From JANNRA01 sp031401035 (GTDB lineage: Bacteria; Desulfobacterota; Binatia; HRBIN30; CADEER01), in assembly GCA_031401035.1 (NCBI GenBank), contig JANNRA010000110.1, positions 1-12,259 on the forward strand: a DNA stretch of 12,259 nucleotides, given 5' to 3'. Below, in pieces: positions 1-7,865 of this stretch. The notes under the pieces are model-generated. The model was not told the DNA's origin and ran no database searches. It saw only the letters and a list, made by a program, of their open reading frames with translations. The first letter of the stretch is position 1. Each line of letters begins with the position of its first letter. Position numbers and translations under genes: made by a program.

Positions 1-676
1 AAGGCCCCGTGGTACACGAGCAGGTGGGCGCGCGGCCGCGGCACCAACGCCGCCAGGCGTTCCAGCAGCTCGCTCGGCTCGAAGCGGATCGCGCGCGTGC
101 CGTCGCGCCACGGCCGGCGCAGCCGCAGCAGCACCCGGCCCTCGGCGGTCAACTGCAGGGCCTCCTGCGCCACGGGCGGCCGCAAGATGTCGCGGCAGAG
201 ATGCTCGAGCCGGCGGCGGTCGCCGCCGCGCACGGCGGCGTTGGCGTGCAGATCGAAGCCCGCGCGGTGCGCGTGGCGCGGTCCGGCAGAGGTGACCACC
301 GGCGCCGTGGCGTCCGCCCCGAGCCGTAGCACCAGATGGCCGGGCGGCGCCGCCCGCAGCAGGACGGACAGAAGCCGCGCCCCTTGCAGGAGAAGGCGAC
401 CAGAATCTCGCGCGCGCAGCCCGCGCAGCGGAAGCGGGCGAAGCCGCTGGCCATGACGCCGCAGCCGAGGAAGGCGCGCAGCTCCCGCTCGACGAAGCGC
501 GGCAGCCCCGCGCCGCCGCTGCGCTGGCGCGCCTCGGCGAGGAAGGTCTCGAGGTGCTCGCGGACGACGCGCTGCAGCACGCCGCGCTCGGGCTGGCGGC
601 GCACGCACGTGCGCCGACCGCGGCCGAGGGCCGGACGGCGGGATACGGACGGAGGCCCTCCCGAGTCGCTCGCCAT
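1..676 (-). pseudogene. IS91-family transposase remnant, internally deleted and frameshifted, cut by the window edge
   Basis: Two pieces of an IS91-type (Y1/HUH) transposase lie on the minus strand in different frames. The upstream piece (about 607 down to 350) carries the N-terminal zinc-binding region: RRQPERGVLQRVVREH, then LPRFVERELRAFLGCG, then FRCAGC and SCKGRGFCPSCCGRR, giving two CxxC pairs. From about 345 to 1, in another frame, the C-terminal region follows: GHLVLRLG, GFDLHANAAVRGGDRRRLEHL, RPPVAQEAL, WRDGTRAIRFEPSELLERLAALVPRPRAHLLVYHGA. Complete family members have roughly 200 residues between these blocks, including the HUH motif and catalytic tyrosine; here they are directly abutted, so the gene cannot make an active transposase. 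The frame change falls in the G/C run at about 340-356. The start is uncertain: ATG at 676 is the last one before the conserved part, but has no clear ribosome site. No oriIS or terIS end is seen. Family assignment rests on remembered family sequence, with high confidence for the two blocks. Confidence 0.85.
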
Positions 677-770
677 GGGCTGTCGGGCCGGGGAGATCGC
701 CGAGCCGACACCCGTGTGGCGTTGCGCCGCAGCCAAAGACGGTGGGCACGGTGGCAACGATGCGGATCAC

Positions 771-820
771 GAGGGCAGTGGCTGGGACCGCGGGCGAGAC
801 GCCCGCTGTCCCAGCCACTG
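771..820. repeat. Dispersed palindromic element, intact copy
   Basis: Bases 776-820 form a nearly perfect hairpin. A 13-bp outer arm (776-788, CAGTGGCTGGGAC) pairs with 808-820. There is one C/T mismatch, then a 7-bp inner arm (790-796, GCGGGCG) pairs with 800-806 around the loop AGA. Twenty-five of the 26 bases at 771-796 recur at 12208-12233 downstream of glpX, as does the inner arm, so this is a repeat family and not a chance hairpin. It sits 29 bp beyond the stop of the minus-strand frame ending at 849 and outside the transposase remnant. It resembles REP/BIME-type intergenic palindromes in size and position. No U-tract follows on either strand, so a classical terminator is not indicated, though the structure could still end or protect transcripts. 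Confidence 0.8.
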
Positions 821-848
821 GCTCGATGATCGATTCGCTCGACGCAGG

Positions 849-1214
849 TCAGCCCGCCCGCTCCGCTCCGGCCAGAAACGCGGCGATCTCCGCCTCCGGC
901 ATCCCCAGCGCGCGGGCGGCGTGGACGGCGCCGGCGAGGGCGCGCTGGCCGCTGGCACCGACGACGTCGCGGCGCACGGGCGGGAATCCGGGCGCAGCGA
1001 GCTCGGCGGCGGAGAACGTGGCGGCGCCGGCGATCTCGGTGGCCAGGGCGGCGAGCAGCGGGTCGTCGGCGCACAGGCGCACCGCGGGCGTGCTCGCGCC
1101 CCCGCGCACGCCGCGGCCCCCGCGCGCCCGCGGCCCCGCGCCGCGCGCGTCGGTGTCAGGACAGCCGGCTGACCTCGCCCCCCGAGCCGGGAGCCCCTCC
1201 GCGCCCGAATCCAT
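849..1214 (-). CDS. Hypothetical protein or 3' fragment of an unknown gene
   Basis: I do not recognise this frame. Residues 45-121 look like genuine protein: VRLCADDPLLAALATEIAGA, then an Ala-rich helical stretch ending ALGMPEAEIAAFLAGAERAG, with third codon positions almost all G or C. Residues 1-44 are Arg/Gly/Ala-rich low-complexity sequence typical of a shadow frame in GC-rich DNA. The ATG at 1214 has no ribosome site; an in-frame GTG at codon 45 would give a 77-residue protein. It may be the 3' end of a gene whose beginning was lost. It lies between the palindromic element and the tRNA, in a degraded neighbourhood, and no function can be assigned. Confidence 0.35.
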   Translation of the reverse strand: MDSGAEGLPARGARSAGCPDTDARGAGPRARGGRGVRGGASTPAVRLCADDPLLAALATEIAGAATFSAAELAAPGFPPVRRDVVGASGQRALAGAVHAARALGMPEAEIAAFLAGAERAG

Positions 1215-1505
1215 CGCCGTTGGTGGGTACGCCAGCCCTGCCGCGTGCTCACCATTGATCGGTTAGCGGGCGGCCAACACCGTGTGGCGCCGGCGATCGC
1301 GCCGGCGCCGCTGAGGCCGTGCCGGTCGCCGACGCTGCGGTACCCGCCATCACGACCGAGCACGCACTTCAAAACCGCGTGGTCCTTTGGTCCCGGCTCG
1401 GTATCCTGGCGCTGTCGACTCCATGTCGACCAGCGAACAGGCACCACTCCGATGGCCGCGGCAGTGATCGGGCGAAGTGATTGAACTGCCGGAGGAAAAG
1501 AAGAA
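1215..1505. other. Gene-free stretch with a GC-rich hairpin
   Basis: No convincing gene is present on either strand: the frames here translate to compositionally biased, unrecognisable sequence. The one visible structure is an inverted repeat at 1286-1309, with perfect 10-bp arms GGCGCCGGCG and CGCCGGCGCC around the loop ATCG. It has no adjacent T-tract. Such arms arise easily in DNA this rich in GC, so a role is unproven. The stretch is the 3' flank of the minus-strand tRNA, where tRNA-targeting elements would insert; no repeat of the tRNA 3' end was seen in it or further left. Confidence 0.5.
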
Positions 1506-1577
1506 GCTGGCGCGCGGATTTGAACCGCGGACCTGCTGATTACGAATCAGCTGCTCTACCGACTGAGCTACGCCAGC
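1506..1577 (-). tRNA. tRNA-Thr (anticodon CGT)
   Basis: The minus strand folds into a complete 72-nt cloverleaf. The acceptor stem GCTGGCG/CGCCAGC has 7 bp, the D arm is GCTC-AGTCGGTA-GAGC, and the anticodon stem is GCTGA/TCAGC with loop TTCGTAA. The variable loop is AGGTC, and the T arm is CGCGG-TTCAAAT-CCGCG. The loop puts CGT at positions 34-36, which reads the threonine codon ACG, a frequent codon in a genome this GC-rich. The CCA end is not encoded; the stem is followed by TTCTTCTTTTCC, a pyrimidine run that could help end transcription. Confidence 0.96.
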
Positions 1578-1606
1578 GTCTGGGAGGGAGGTGTTGCGAT
1601 CCAGGC

Positions 1607-1635
1607 GCTATAGCGAAAGCGGGATGGTGAGGAAA
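1607..1635 (-). promoter_or_regulatory. Possible promoter of the tRNA-Thr gene
   Basis: On the minus strand a -10-like TATAGC (1612-1607) lies 17 bp from a weak -35-like TTTCCT (1635-1630). Transcription would start near 1600, giving a leader of about 22 nt before the tRNA, which is normal for a tRNA gene. The -35 match is poor, and the tRNA could equally be read through from the repeat-protein gene 89 bp upstream on the same strand. Confidence 0.3.
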
Positions 1636-1666
1636 GCCCGGGTCGTGGAGGGCGCCCGGGAGAAGC

Positions 1667-2080
1667 TCATTCGTCGCGGTCGACGTCGTACTCGCCTTCA
1701 ATGAACGGGTTCTCGCGCGCCGTGCCGGTGCGGCGGCCGTCGCGGTCGTAGAGATCGTAGCGCGTGTCGTCGAAGGGGTTCTGCTCAATGGAGCCGCGGC
1801 GGCGGCCGTCGCGGTCGTAGGTGTCGAGGCGGTCGTCGTCGAAGGTGTTCTCACGGATGGTACCCTGGCGGCGGCCAGCGCGGTCCTCGACGTCGTATTC
1901 GCCGTCGCGGAAGGGGTTTTCACGCACGGTGCCGGTGCGGCGGCCGTCCTCGTAGACGTCGTACTGGCCGTCGACGAAGGGGTTCTTGCGCACGCTGCGG
2001 TCGCCGTCGCCGGCGGCGGCGGGGGCGGCGAGCAGCAGGGCCAGCAGGAGCGGCGCCAGGGAGGGCAGCGGGTAGCGCAT
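1667..2080 (-). CDS. Small secreted protein of five ~23-residue NPF/GRR repeats
   Basis: The 137-residue product begins with a signal peptide, MRYPLPSLAPLLLALLLAAP followed by AAAG, and cleavage is likely near residue 23. The rest is almost entirely tandem repeats of 22-23 residues, of approximate form RxNPFxDGxYDVYDxxGRRxG followed by T. The NPF or NTF triplets fall at residues 33, 55, 78, 101 and 124, and the last copy is cut short. The regular polar/aromatic pattern with DG and GRR turns suggests repeated beta-hairpins; this is inference. An in-frame GTG at 2152 would add 24 residues lacking signal-peptide character, so ATG 2080 is preferred although no strong ribosome site precedes it. 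The gene is divergent from the DsbA-like gene, with 92 bp between starts. A 6-bp hairpin (1637-1642 with 1655-1660) follows the stop. No catalytic motif is present; its role is unknown, and location in the periplasm or outside is inferred from the signal peptide. Confidence 0.8.
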   Translation of the reverse strand: MRYPLPSLAPLLLALLLAAPAAAGDGDRSVRKNPFVDGQYDVYEDGRRTGTVRENPFRDGEYDVEDRAGRRQGTIRENTFDDDRLDTYDRDGRRRGSIEQNPFDDTRYDLYDRDGRRTGTARENPFIEGEYDVDRDE

Positions 2081-2172
2081 ACGGGCTCTGTAGCACGCTG
2101 GGGCTGACACCGGTTGACCGGGACGAGCCTCCACCGTAGCGTGCGGATTCACCCAAATTCTGAGGAGGATTC

Positions 2173-3162
2173 ATGCGTACCATCCTGACCGCTCTGCTCG
2201 TGCTCGGCCTGCTGCCGGGCGCGGCGACCGCCGAGACGCTGGCGACCGTGGGTAAGAAGACGATCACCCGCGCCGACGTCGAAAAAGAGGCCAAGTCCGA
2301 ACTCGCCGAGATCGAAACCGCCCGCTACAAGGCGATGCGCCAGTCGCTCGACGGGCTGGTGGCCGAGGCGCTGGTGGAGCAGGAGGCGACGGCACGCGGC
2401 GTCACGGTCGAGGAGCTGACGAAGATCGAGATCTTCGACAAGGCGCCGAAGCCGAGCGACGCGGAGATCCAGAAGGTCTACGACGAGAACAAGGAGCAGC
2501 TGCAGGGCCAGACGCTCGACCAGGTGAAGGAACAGATCGTCGAGTTCCTCACCCGCCGCGGCGCCTCGGAGCGCTCGCAGGTGTTCATCGCCGACCTGAA
2601 GAAGCGCTATCCGACCAAGATCGACCTGCGGCCGCCGACCGTCGACGTCGCCATCGGCAATGCGCCGGTCGAGGGCAAGGCCGATGCGCCGATCACCATC
2701 ATCGTCTTCTCCGACTACGAGTGCCCGTTCTGCAAGAAGGCCGAGCCGACCATCGCCGAGGTGCGCAAGATCTACGGCGACAAGATCCGCTACGCCTTCC
2801 GTAACTACCCGCTGCCGTTCCACGCCAATGCCACGCCGGCCGCCGAGGCGGCACTGTGCGCCAACGCGCAGGGCAAGTTCTGGCCGTACCACGACAAGGT
2901 CATGGCGGCCGCCGACCTGACCGAGGCCAACCTGCAGCAGATCGCCACCAGCGTCGGCCTCGATCGCAAGAAGTTCGACGAGTGCGTCAAGGCGGGCACG
3001 TTCAAGGAGCAGGTCGCCAAGGACATGGCGGACGGCCAGGCGGCCGGGGTGAGCGGCACGCCGGCGTTCTTCATCAACGGCCAGATGCTCGACGGCGCCC
3101 AGCCGGTGGAGAGGTTCAAGGAGATCATCGACGAGGAGCTGGCCAACCTCGGCAAGAGCTGA
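2173..3162 (+). CDS. Periplasmic DsbA-family thiol-disulfide oxidoreductase with SurA_N-like chaperone region
   Basis: This 329-residue exported protein has a signal peptide (1-20, ending GAATA). Next comes an N-terminal region (about 22-147) resembling the SurA/PpiC-type chaperone fold: VGKKTITRADVEKEA, LVAEALVEQEATARG, and the PSDAEIQKVYDENKEQ segment. A thioredoxin-like DsbA domain follows (about 160-325). The redox centre CPFC is at 184-187 after FSDYE, and the cis-proline is in SGTPAFF (P297). Two further cysteines, C229 and C271, are placed as in DsbA/BdbD/ScsC relatives. The family catalyses formation or isomerisation of disulfides in exported proteins. The fusion suggests that substrate holding and thiol exchange are combined in one chain. 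GAGGAGG 5 bp before ATG 2173 fixes the start. The sigma54-activator gene follows 21 bp downstream on the same strand, so they may share a transcript. No DsbB or DsbD partner is in the window. Confidence 0.92.
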   Translation: MRTILTALLVLGLLPGAATAETLATVGKKTITRADVEKEAKSELAEIETARYKAMRQSLDGLVAEALVEQEATARGVTVEELTKIEIFDKAPKPSDAEIQKVYDENKEQLQGQTLDQVKEQIVEFLTRRGASERSQVFIADLKKRYPTKIDLRPPTVDVAIGNAPVEGKADAPITIIVFSDYECPFCKKAEPTIAEVRKIYGDKIRYAFRNYPLPFHANATPAAEAALCANAQGKFWPYHDKVMAAADLTEANLQQIATSVGLDRKKFDECVKAGTFKEQVAKDMADGQAAGVSGTPAFFINGQMLDGAQPVERFKEIIDEELANLGKS

Positions 3163-3183
3163 CGCCCTGAGCGACGGGGGGAT

Positions 3184-4778
<1,595 letters not shown>

Positions 4779-4782
<4 letters not shown>

Positions 4783-5441
4783 TCGATCTCAGCCGCCACG
4801 GTGCCGTCTTCGTCCTCGCCATGCAGGCGGGCGAGAACCGTTTCAATCGCGCCTTTCTCGATGCGCTCGGGCGCGCCCTCGACGAGGTCGAGGCGAGCAG
4901 CGGGCCGGCCGGCCTGGTGACGGTCGGGGCGGAGAAGTTCTACTCCAACGGGCTCGACCTGGACTGGCTGATGAGCTCCGGGACCGGGCCGGCGTTCATC
5001 GGCGACTTCCTCGCCTTCTTCGCCCGCATGATGGCGCTGCCGATGCCGACGGTGGCGGCGCTCAACGGCCACGCCTTCGCCGGCGGCGCGATGTTCGCCC
5101 TGACGCACGATTTCCGCGTCATGCGCGCCGACCGCGGCTACTTCTGCCTGCCGGAGATCGACCTCGGCATGCCGTTCGCGCCAGGCATGCAGGCGATGAT
5201 CACCGGCAAGCTCGACGCCCGCACGGCGAGCGACCTGATCCTCAGCGGACGCCGCATCGGCGGTCCCGAAGCGCTGGCGCTGCGCGTGGTGGACGAGGCC
5301 GTGGCCGCCGACGAGGTGCTGCCGCGCGCCATCGCCCGCGCCGAGGCGCTGGCGGGCAAGGACCGCGCCATCTACGGGCGGCTCAAGCGCGATCTGTTCG
5401 GGCACGCGATCGAGGTCCTGGCGAGCCGCGCGATGCCGTGA
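4779..5441 (+). CDS. Enoyl-CoA hydratase/isomerase family protein (ECI-like)
   Basis: The 220-residue product is a short crotonase. The oxyanion-hole segments are visible as KFYSNGLDLDWL (53-64) and NGHAFAGGAMFAL (96-108), with LPEIDLGMPF following. E126 in that segment lies where many family members carry an acidic catalytic residue. GAEKFYSNGLDLDW and the ~220-residue length resemble the delta3,delta2-enoyl-CoA isomerase group, which shifts double bonds during oxidation of unsaturated fatty acids; hydratase activity is less likely because only one candidate acidic residue is evident. The start codon overlaps the activator's stop (ATGA, 4779-4782), with GAGGAG upstream, so translation is coupled to the regulator. 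The gene converges on the lipoprotein gene after a 42-bp gap that holds only a weak GGGC/GCCC hairpin. Substrate is not predictable from sequence. Confidence 0.88.
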
Positions 5442-5483
5442 TGCCAGTACCGAAAACACCACGGGGCGGCGCCCTCCAGGGAT

Positions 5484-6137
5484 TCAGGAAAGCGCGGCGG
5501 TGACGCGGGCGCGCAGGGCCTCCGACACGCTCTGTACCGCAAGGCTCATAGCGGCGGCGAAGGACGACGGGTCGCCGGCCATGCACGGTTCGTCGGCGCT
5601 GAAGACCTCTTCGAACACCACCGCGCGCGGACCGGTATCGGGCAGGCGGACGAGCAGGGCGCGCAGGCGCAGCGCGGCGGTGCAGCCGCCGCTCGGAGTC
5701 TCCTCGAGCGCCTCGATCAGACCGCTCAGCTCATACTGCGCCGGCACGCCGGAGGGGCCCTGCAGTACGGCGGCGACGACGCGCGCCGCCGCCAGGTCGC
5801 GGGCGACCAGGTCGGTGATGAGATCCTGCGGCGCGGCGATCCAGCGGTGGTAGTAGTCGACGCCGAGCTCGTACGGTCCGTCGCGGTAGACAAAGCCCGG
5901 TTGGTCGTAGGCAGCGGCGATCCCGAACGGCGCCAGGCGCAGGACGGCAGCCGGCGCCGTCTCGGCAAGCGGCGCCGGCGCCGGATAGTCGAGGCGGAAC
6001 GTCTGCAGCGACGGCGTCGCCGGGCTGAACAGCGCGCACGACGCGAACAGGCAGGCGGCGGCGAGCAGCAGGGCGGAACGGCGCATCGACATCATCCTGG
6101 GCCCCTTCTTGCGCGACTTCATCATCTGCGACGTCAT
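5484..6137 (-). CDS. ABC-type transport auxiliary lipoprotein (PqiC-like), last gene of the mla operon
   Basis: The 217-residue protein has a basic N-terminus, a hydrophobic segment and a lipobox-like LFASC with C34 as the lipidation site; Phe at -3 is unusual but tolerated. The mature part has the pattern of the PqiC/ABC_trans_aux family: TFRLDYP (46-52), then FVYRDGPYELGVDYYHRW and a PQDLITDLVARDL segment (103-115). In E. coli, PqiC is an outer-membrane lipoprotein partner of an MCE protein, so here it probably forms the outer-membrane end of the MCE transport system. Its start overlaps the MCE gene's stop by four bases (ATGA at 6137-6134), which supports this start. ATGs at codons 15, 16 and 18 would give a more conventional signal peptide and cannot be excluded. 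Confidence 0.87.
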   Translation of the reverse strand: MTSQMMKSRKKGPRMMSMRRSALLLAAACLFASCALFSPATPSLQTFRLDYPAPAPLAETAPAAVLRLAPFGIAAAYDQPGFVYRDGPYELGVDYYHRWIAAPQDLITDLVARDLAAARVVAAVLQGPSGVPAQYELSGLIEALEETPSGGCTAALRLRALLVRLPDTGPRAVVFEEVFSADEPCMAGDPSSFAAAMSLAVQSVSEALRARVTAALS

Positions 6138-7072
6138 CTTGGCGCCGGCGCCGGGCGCGGCGCCGGCGGATCGGAGAAGAGCAGGCTCGACGGCTGCTGG
6201 CGCAGCGCATCGGTGAGCGCCTGCAGGTTGTCGGTGGTGCGGTTCAGGCGCTCGATCAGCCCCTGCAGGTCGAGGACGAAGGTCTGGCCGGTGCGCGCCA
6301 GGCCGTCCACCTCGCGCACCGCGCCGCGCAGCTCGCGGCCGGACTCGCCCTGGCGGAGGTCGGCGAGCAGCGCTTTCGCCTCGCCGGTGGCCTGCCGCAG
6401 GTCGGCCACCACCGGCGCCAGCTGCACGTCCGCGGTCGCCTTCTCGATGTTCCGGGTGACGCGCGCGGCCGAATCGGTGAGGGTCGACATGTTGGTCAGG
6501 ATCTTCTGCACCCGTTCGTCGCGCAGGACGAGATCCGCCGCCTGCAGCGTCGCGCGGATGTCGCCCGAGATGCCCTCCAGGTCGACGCTCATGACCTTCT
6601 TGTAGATGTCCTCGAGCGCCTGCTGGATGGCCTGGAACTGCGAGGCGGTGGACGGCAGCAGCGGGTATTCGGGGGTGAACGACAGTGCCGGCGCGCTGGT
6701 GAGCGCGTCGCCGGTGCGGCGGTCGATCTCGACGTAGCGCAGGCCGGTGATGCCGGAGAGCTGCAACTGCGCGCGCAGCGTCGGATCCTTGACCAGCAGG
6801 TCGGCGTAGCTCGTGTTGATACTCATCAGGACCTCGATCAGATCGCCGTCGGGGGCGATGCGGATCTTGTCCACCCGTCCCGCCGGCACGCCGCGGTACT
6901 TCACCGCCGCGCCGGGCTCGAGGCCCTGCACCGATTCGGAGAAATAGCTCACCGCCAGCGTCTCGTCGGCCAGGTAGCGGCTGGCGCCGAGCCAGATGGC
7001 GGCGGCGAGGCCGATGACGATCGCGACGATGACGAAGATGCCCACGCGGAGCTTGCGCGCCTCAGTCGCCAC
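6134..7072 (-). CDS. mlaD: MCE-domain (MlaD-like) substrate-binding protein of a phospholipid transporter
   Basis: The 312-residue protein has one N-terminal membrane helix (about 9-29), a single MCE domain (about 38-117, including VQGLEPGAAVKYRGVPAGRVDKI and LQLSGITGLRYVEI), and a long alpha-helical C-terminal part. That part carries heptad-like stretches (145-290) and ends in QQPSSLLFS and a Pro/Ala tail. E. coli MlaD is much shorter (about 180 residues). The extended helical tail is typical of MCE proteins outside the enterobacteria and may form a needle-like channel across the periplasm, which is inference. The start is GTG at 7072, preceded by AGGAGGGA, a strong ribosome site lying inside the ATPase gene. 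The two genes overlap by 11 bp. It works with the MlaE permease and MlaF ATPase encoded just upstream. Confidence 0.93.
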   Translation of the reverse strand: MATEARKLRVGIFVIVAIVIGLAAAIWLGASRYLADETLAVSYFSESVQGLEPGAAVKYRGVPAGRVDKIRIAPDGDLIEVLMSINTSYADLLVKDPTLRAQLQLSGITGLRYVEIDRRTGDALTSAPALSFTPEYPLLPSTASQFQAIQQALEDIYKKVMSVDLEGISGDIRATLQAADLVLRDERVQKILTNMSTLTDSAARVTRNIEKATADVQLAPVVADLRQATGEAKALLADLRQGESGRELRGAVREVDGLARTGQTFVLDLQGLIERLNRTTDNLQALTDALRQQPSSLLFSDPPAPRPAPAPR

Positions 7073-7865
7073 GGGCGTCCCTCCTGTGCTGTGCCTGCTC
7101 GCTTGGCTGGCGGTTGAAGAAGGCGCGTACGCGCGGATCGGTGCTGCTGTCGCGCAGCGCGCGCGGCGGGCCGTCGGCGATGACGGATTTGGTCGCCGCG
7201 TCGAGCATGATGCAGCGGTCGGCGATGGTGAAGATGCTGGCCAGCTCGTGCGAGACGACGACGATGGTCGTGCCGAGGCTCTTGTTGACCTGCACGATGA
7301 GCTCGTCGAGCTCGACCGAGGTGATCGGATCGAGTCCCGCCGACGGCTCGTCGAAGAAGAGGATGTTGGGGTCGAGCGCCAGCGAGCGCGCCAGGGCGGC
7401 GCGCTTGCGCATGCCGCCGGAGAGTTCGGAGGGCATGAGCTGCTCCTGCCCGTCGAGGCGCACCATGGCGAGCTTCATGCGCACCAGCAGGGCGATGGTC
7501 TCGGGCGGCAGGGCGGTGTACTCCTCGAGCGGCAGGGCGACGTTCTGCGCCACGGTCAGCGAGCCGAACAGCGCGCCAGCCTGGAAGCTGACGCCGATGC
7601 GCTGCTGGATGCGGCGCAGGTGCTTCTCGTCGGCGTGCGTGATGTCCTCGCCGTCGATGACGATGCGGCCCGACGCCGGCCGCAGCAGTCCGATCATGTG
7701 CCGTAGCAGCGTCGTTTTGCCGCAGCCCGAGCCCCCGACGATGACGAAGACCTCGCCGCGCCGCACCTCGCACGAGATGTCGTTGAGAATGGTGCGATCC
7801 CCGTAGCGCGCCACCAGGTGCTCGACCTGAATCACCGGCGCGCCGGCCCCCGCCTCACCAGACAT
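7062..7865 (-). CDS. mlaF: ABC transporter ATPase of the Mla system
   Basis: The 267-residue nucleotide-binding protein has all expected motifs: Walker A GGSGCGKT (44-51), Q-loop glutamine 95 in FQAGALFGSLTV, signature LSGGM (148-152), Walker B ILFFDE (168-173) with D172 and E173, and H-loop histidine 206 in VVSHE. The LSGGMRKRAALARSLA form of the signature and the FQAGALFGSLTV Q-loop segment are characteristic of MlaF/Ttg2A-type ATPases. It powers phospholipid movement through the MlaE permease at the inner membrane. The ATG at 7865 overlaps the permease gene's end by 11 bp and has no strong ribosome site, so translation probably depends on coupling. An extra C-terminal tail (about 250-267) is polar and charged. 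Confidence 0.95.
   Translation of the reverse strand: MSGEAGAGAPVIQVEHLVARYGDRTILNDISCEVRRGEVFVIVGGSGCGKTTLLRHMIGLLRPASGRIVIDGEDITHADEKHLRRIQQRIGVSFQAGALFGSLTVAQNVALPLEEYTALPPETIALLVRMKLAMVRLDGQEQLMPSELSGGMRKRAALARSLALDPNILFFDEPSAGLDPITSVELDELIVQVNKSLGTTIVVVSHELASIFTIADRCIMLDAATKSVIADGPPRALRDSSTDPRVRAFFNRQPSEQAQHRRDARGD

Noticed and set aside
336..1266. Overlapping plus-strand frames (336-1172 and 742-1266)
   Set aside because: They lie opposite the transposase remnant and run through the palindrome. Their translations are Arg/Ala/Gly-rich with no recognisable domain.
2093..2144. 7-bp inverted repeat GCACGCT...AGCGTGC in the divergent gap before the DsbA-like gene
   Set aside because: The arms are short and 38 bp apart, so this is expected by chance in such DNA; no promoter boxes align with it.
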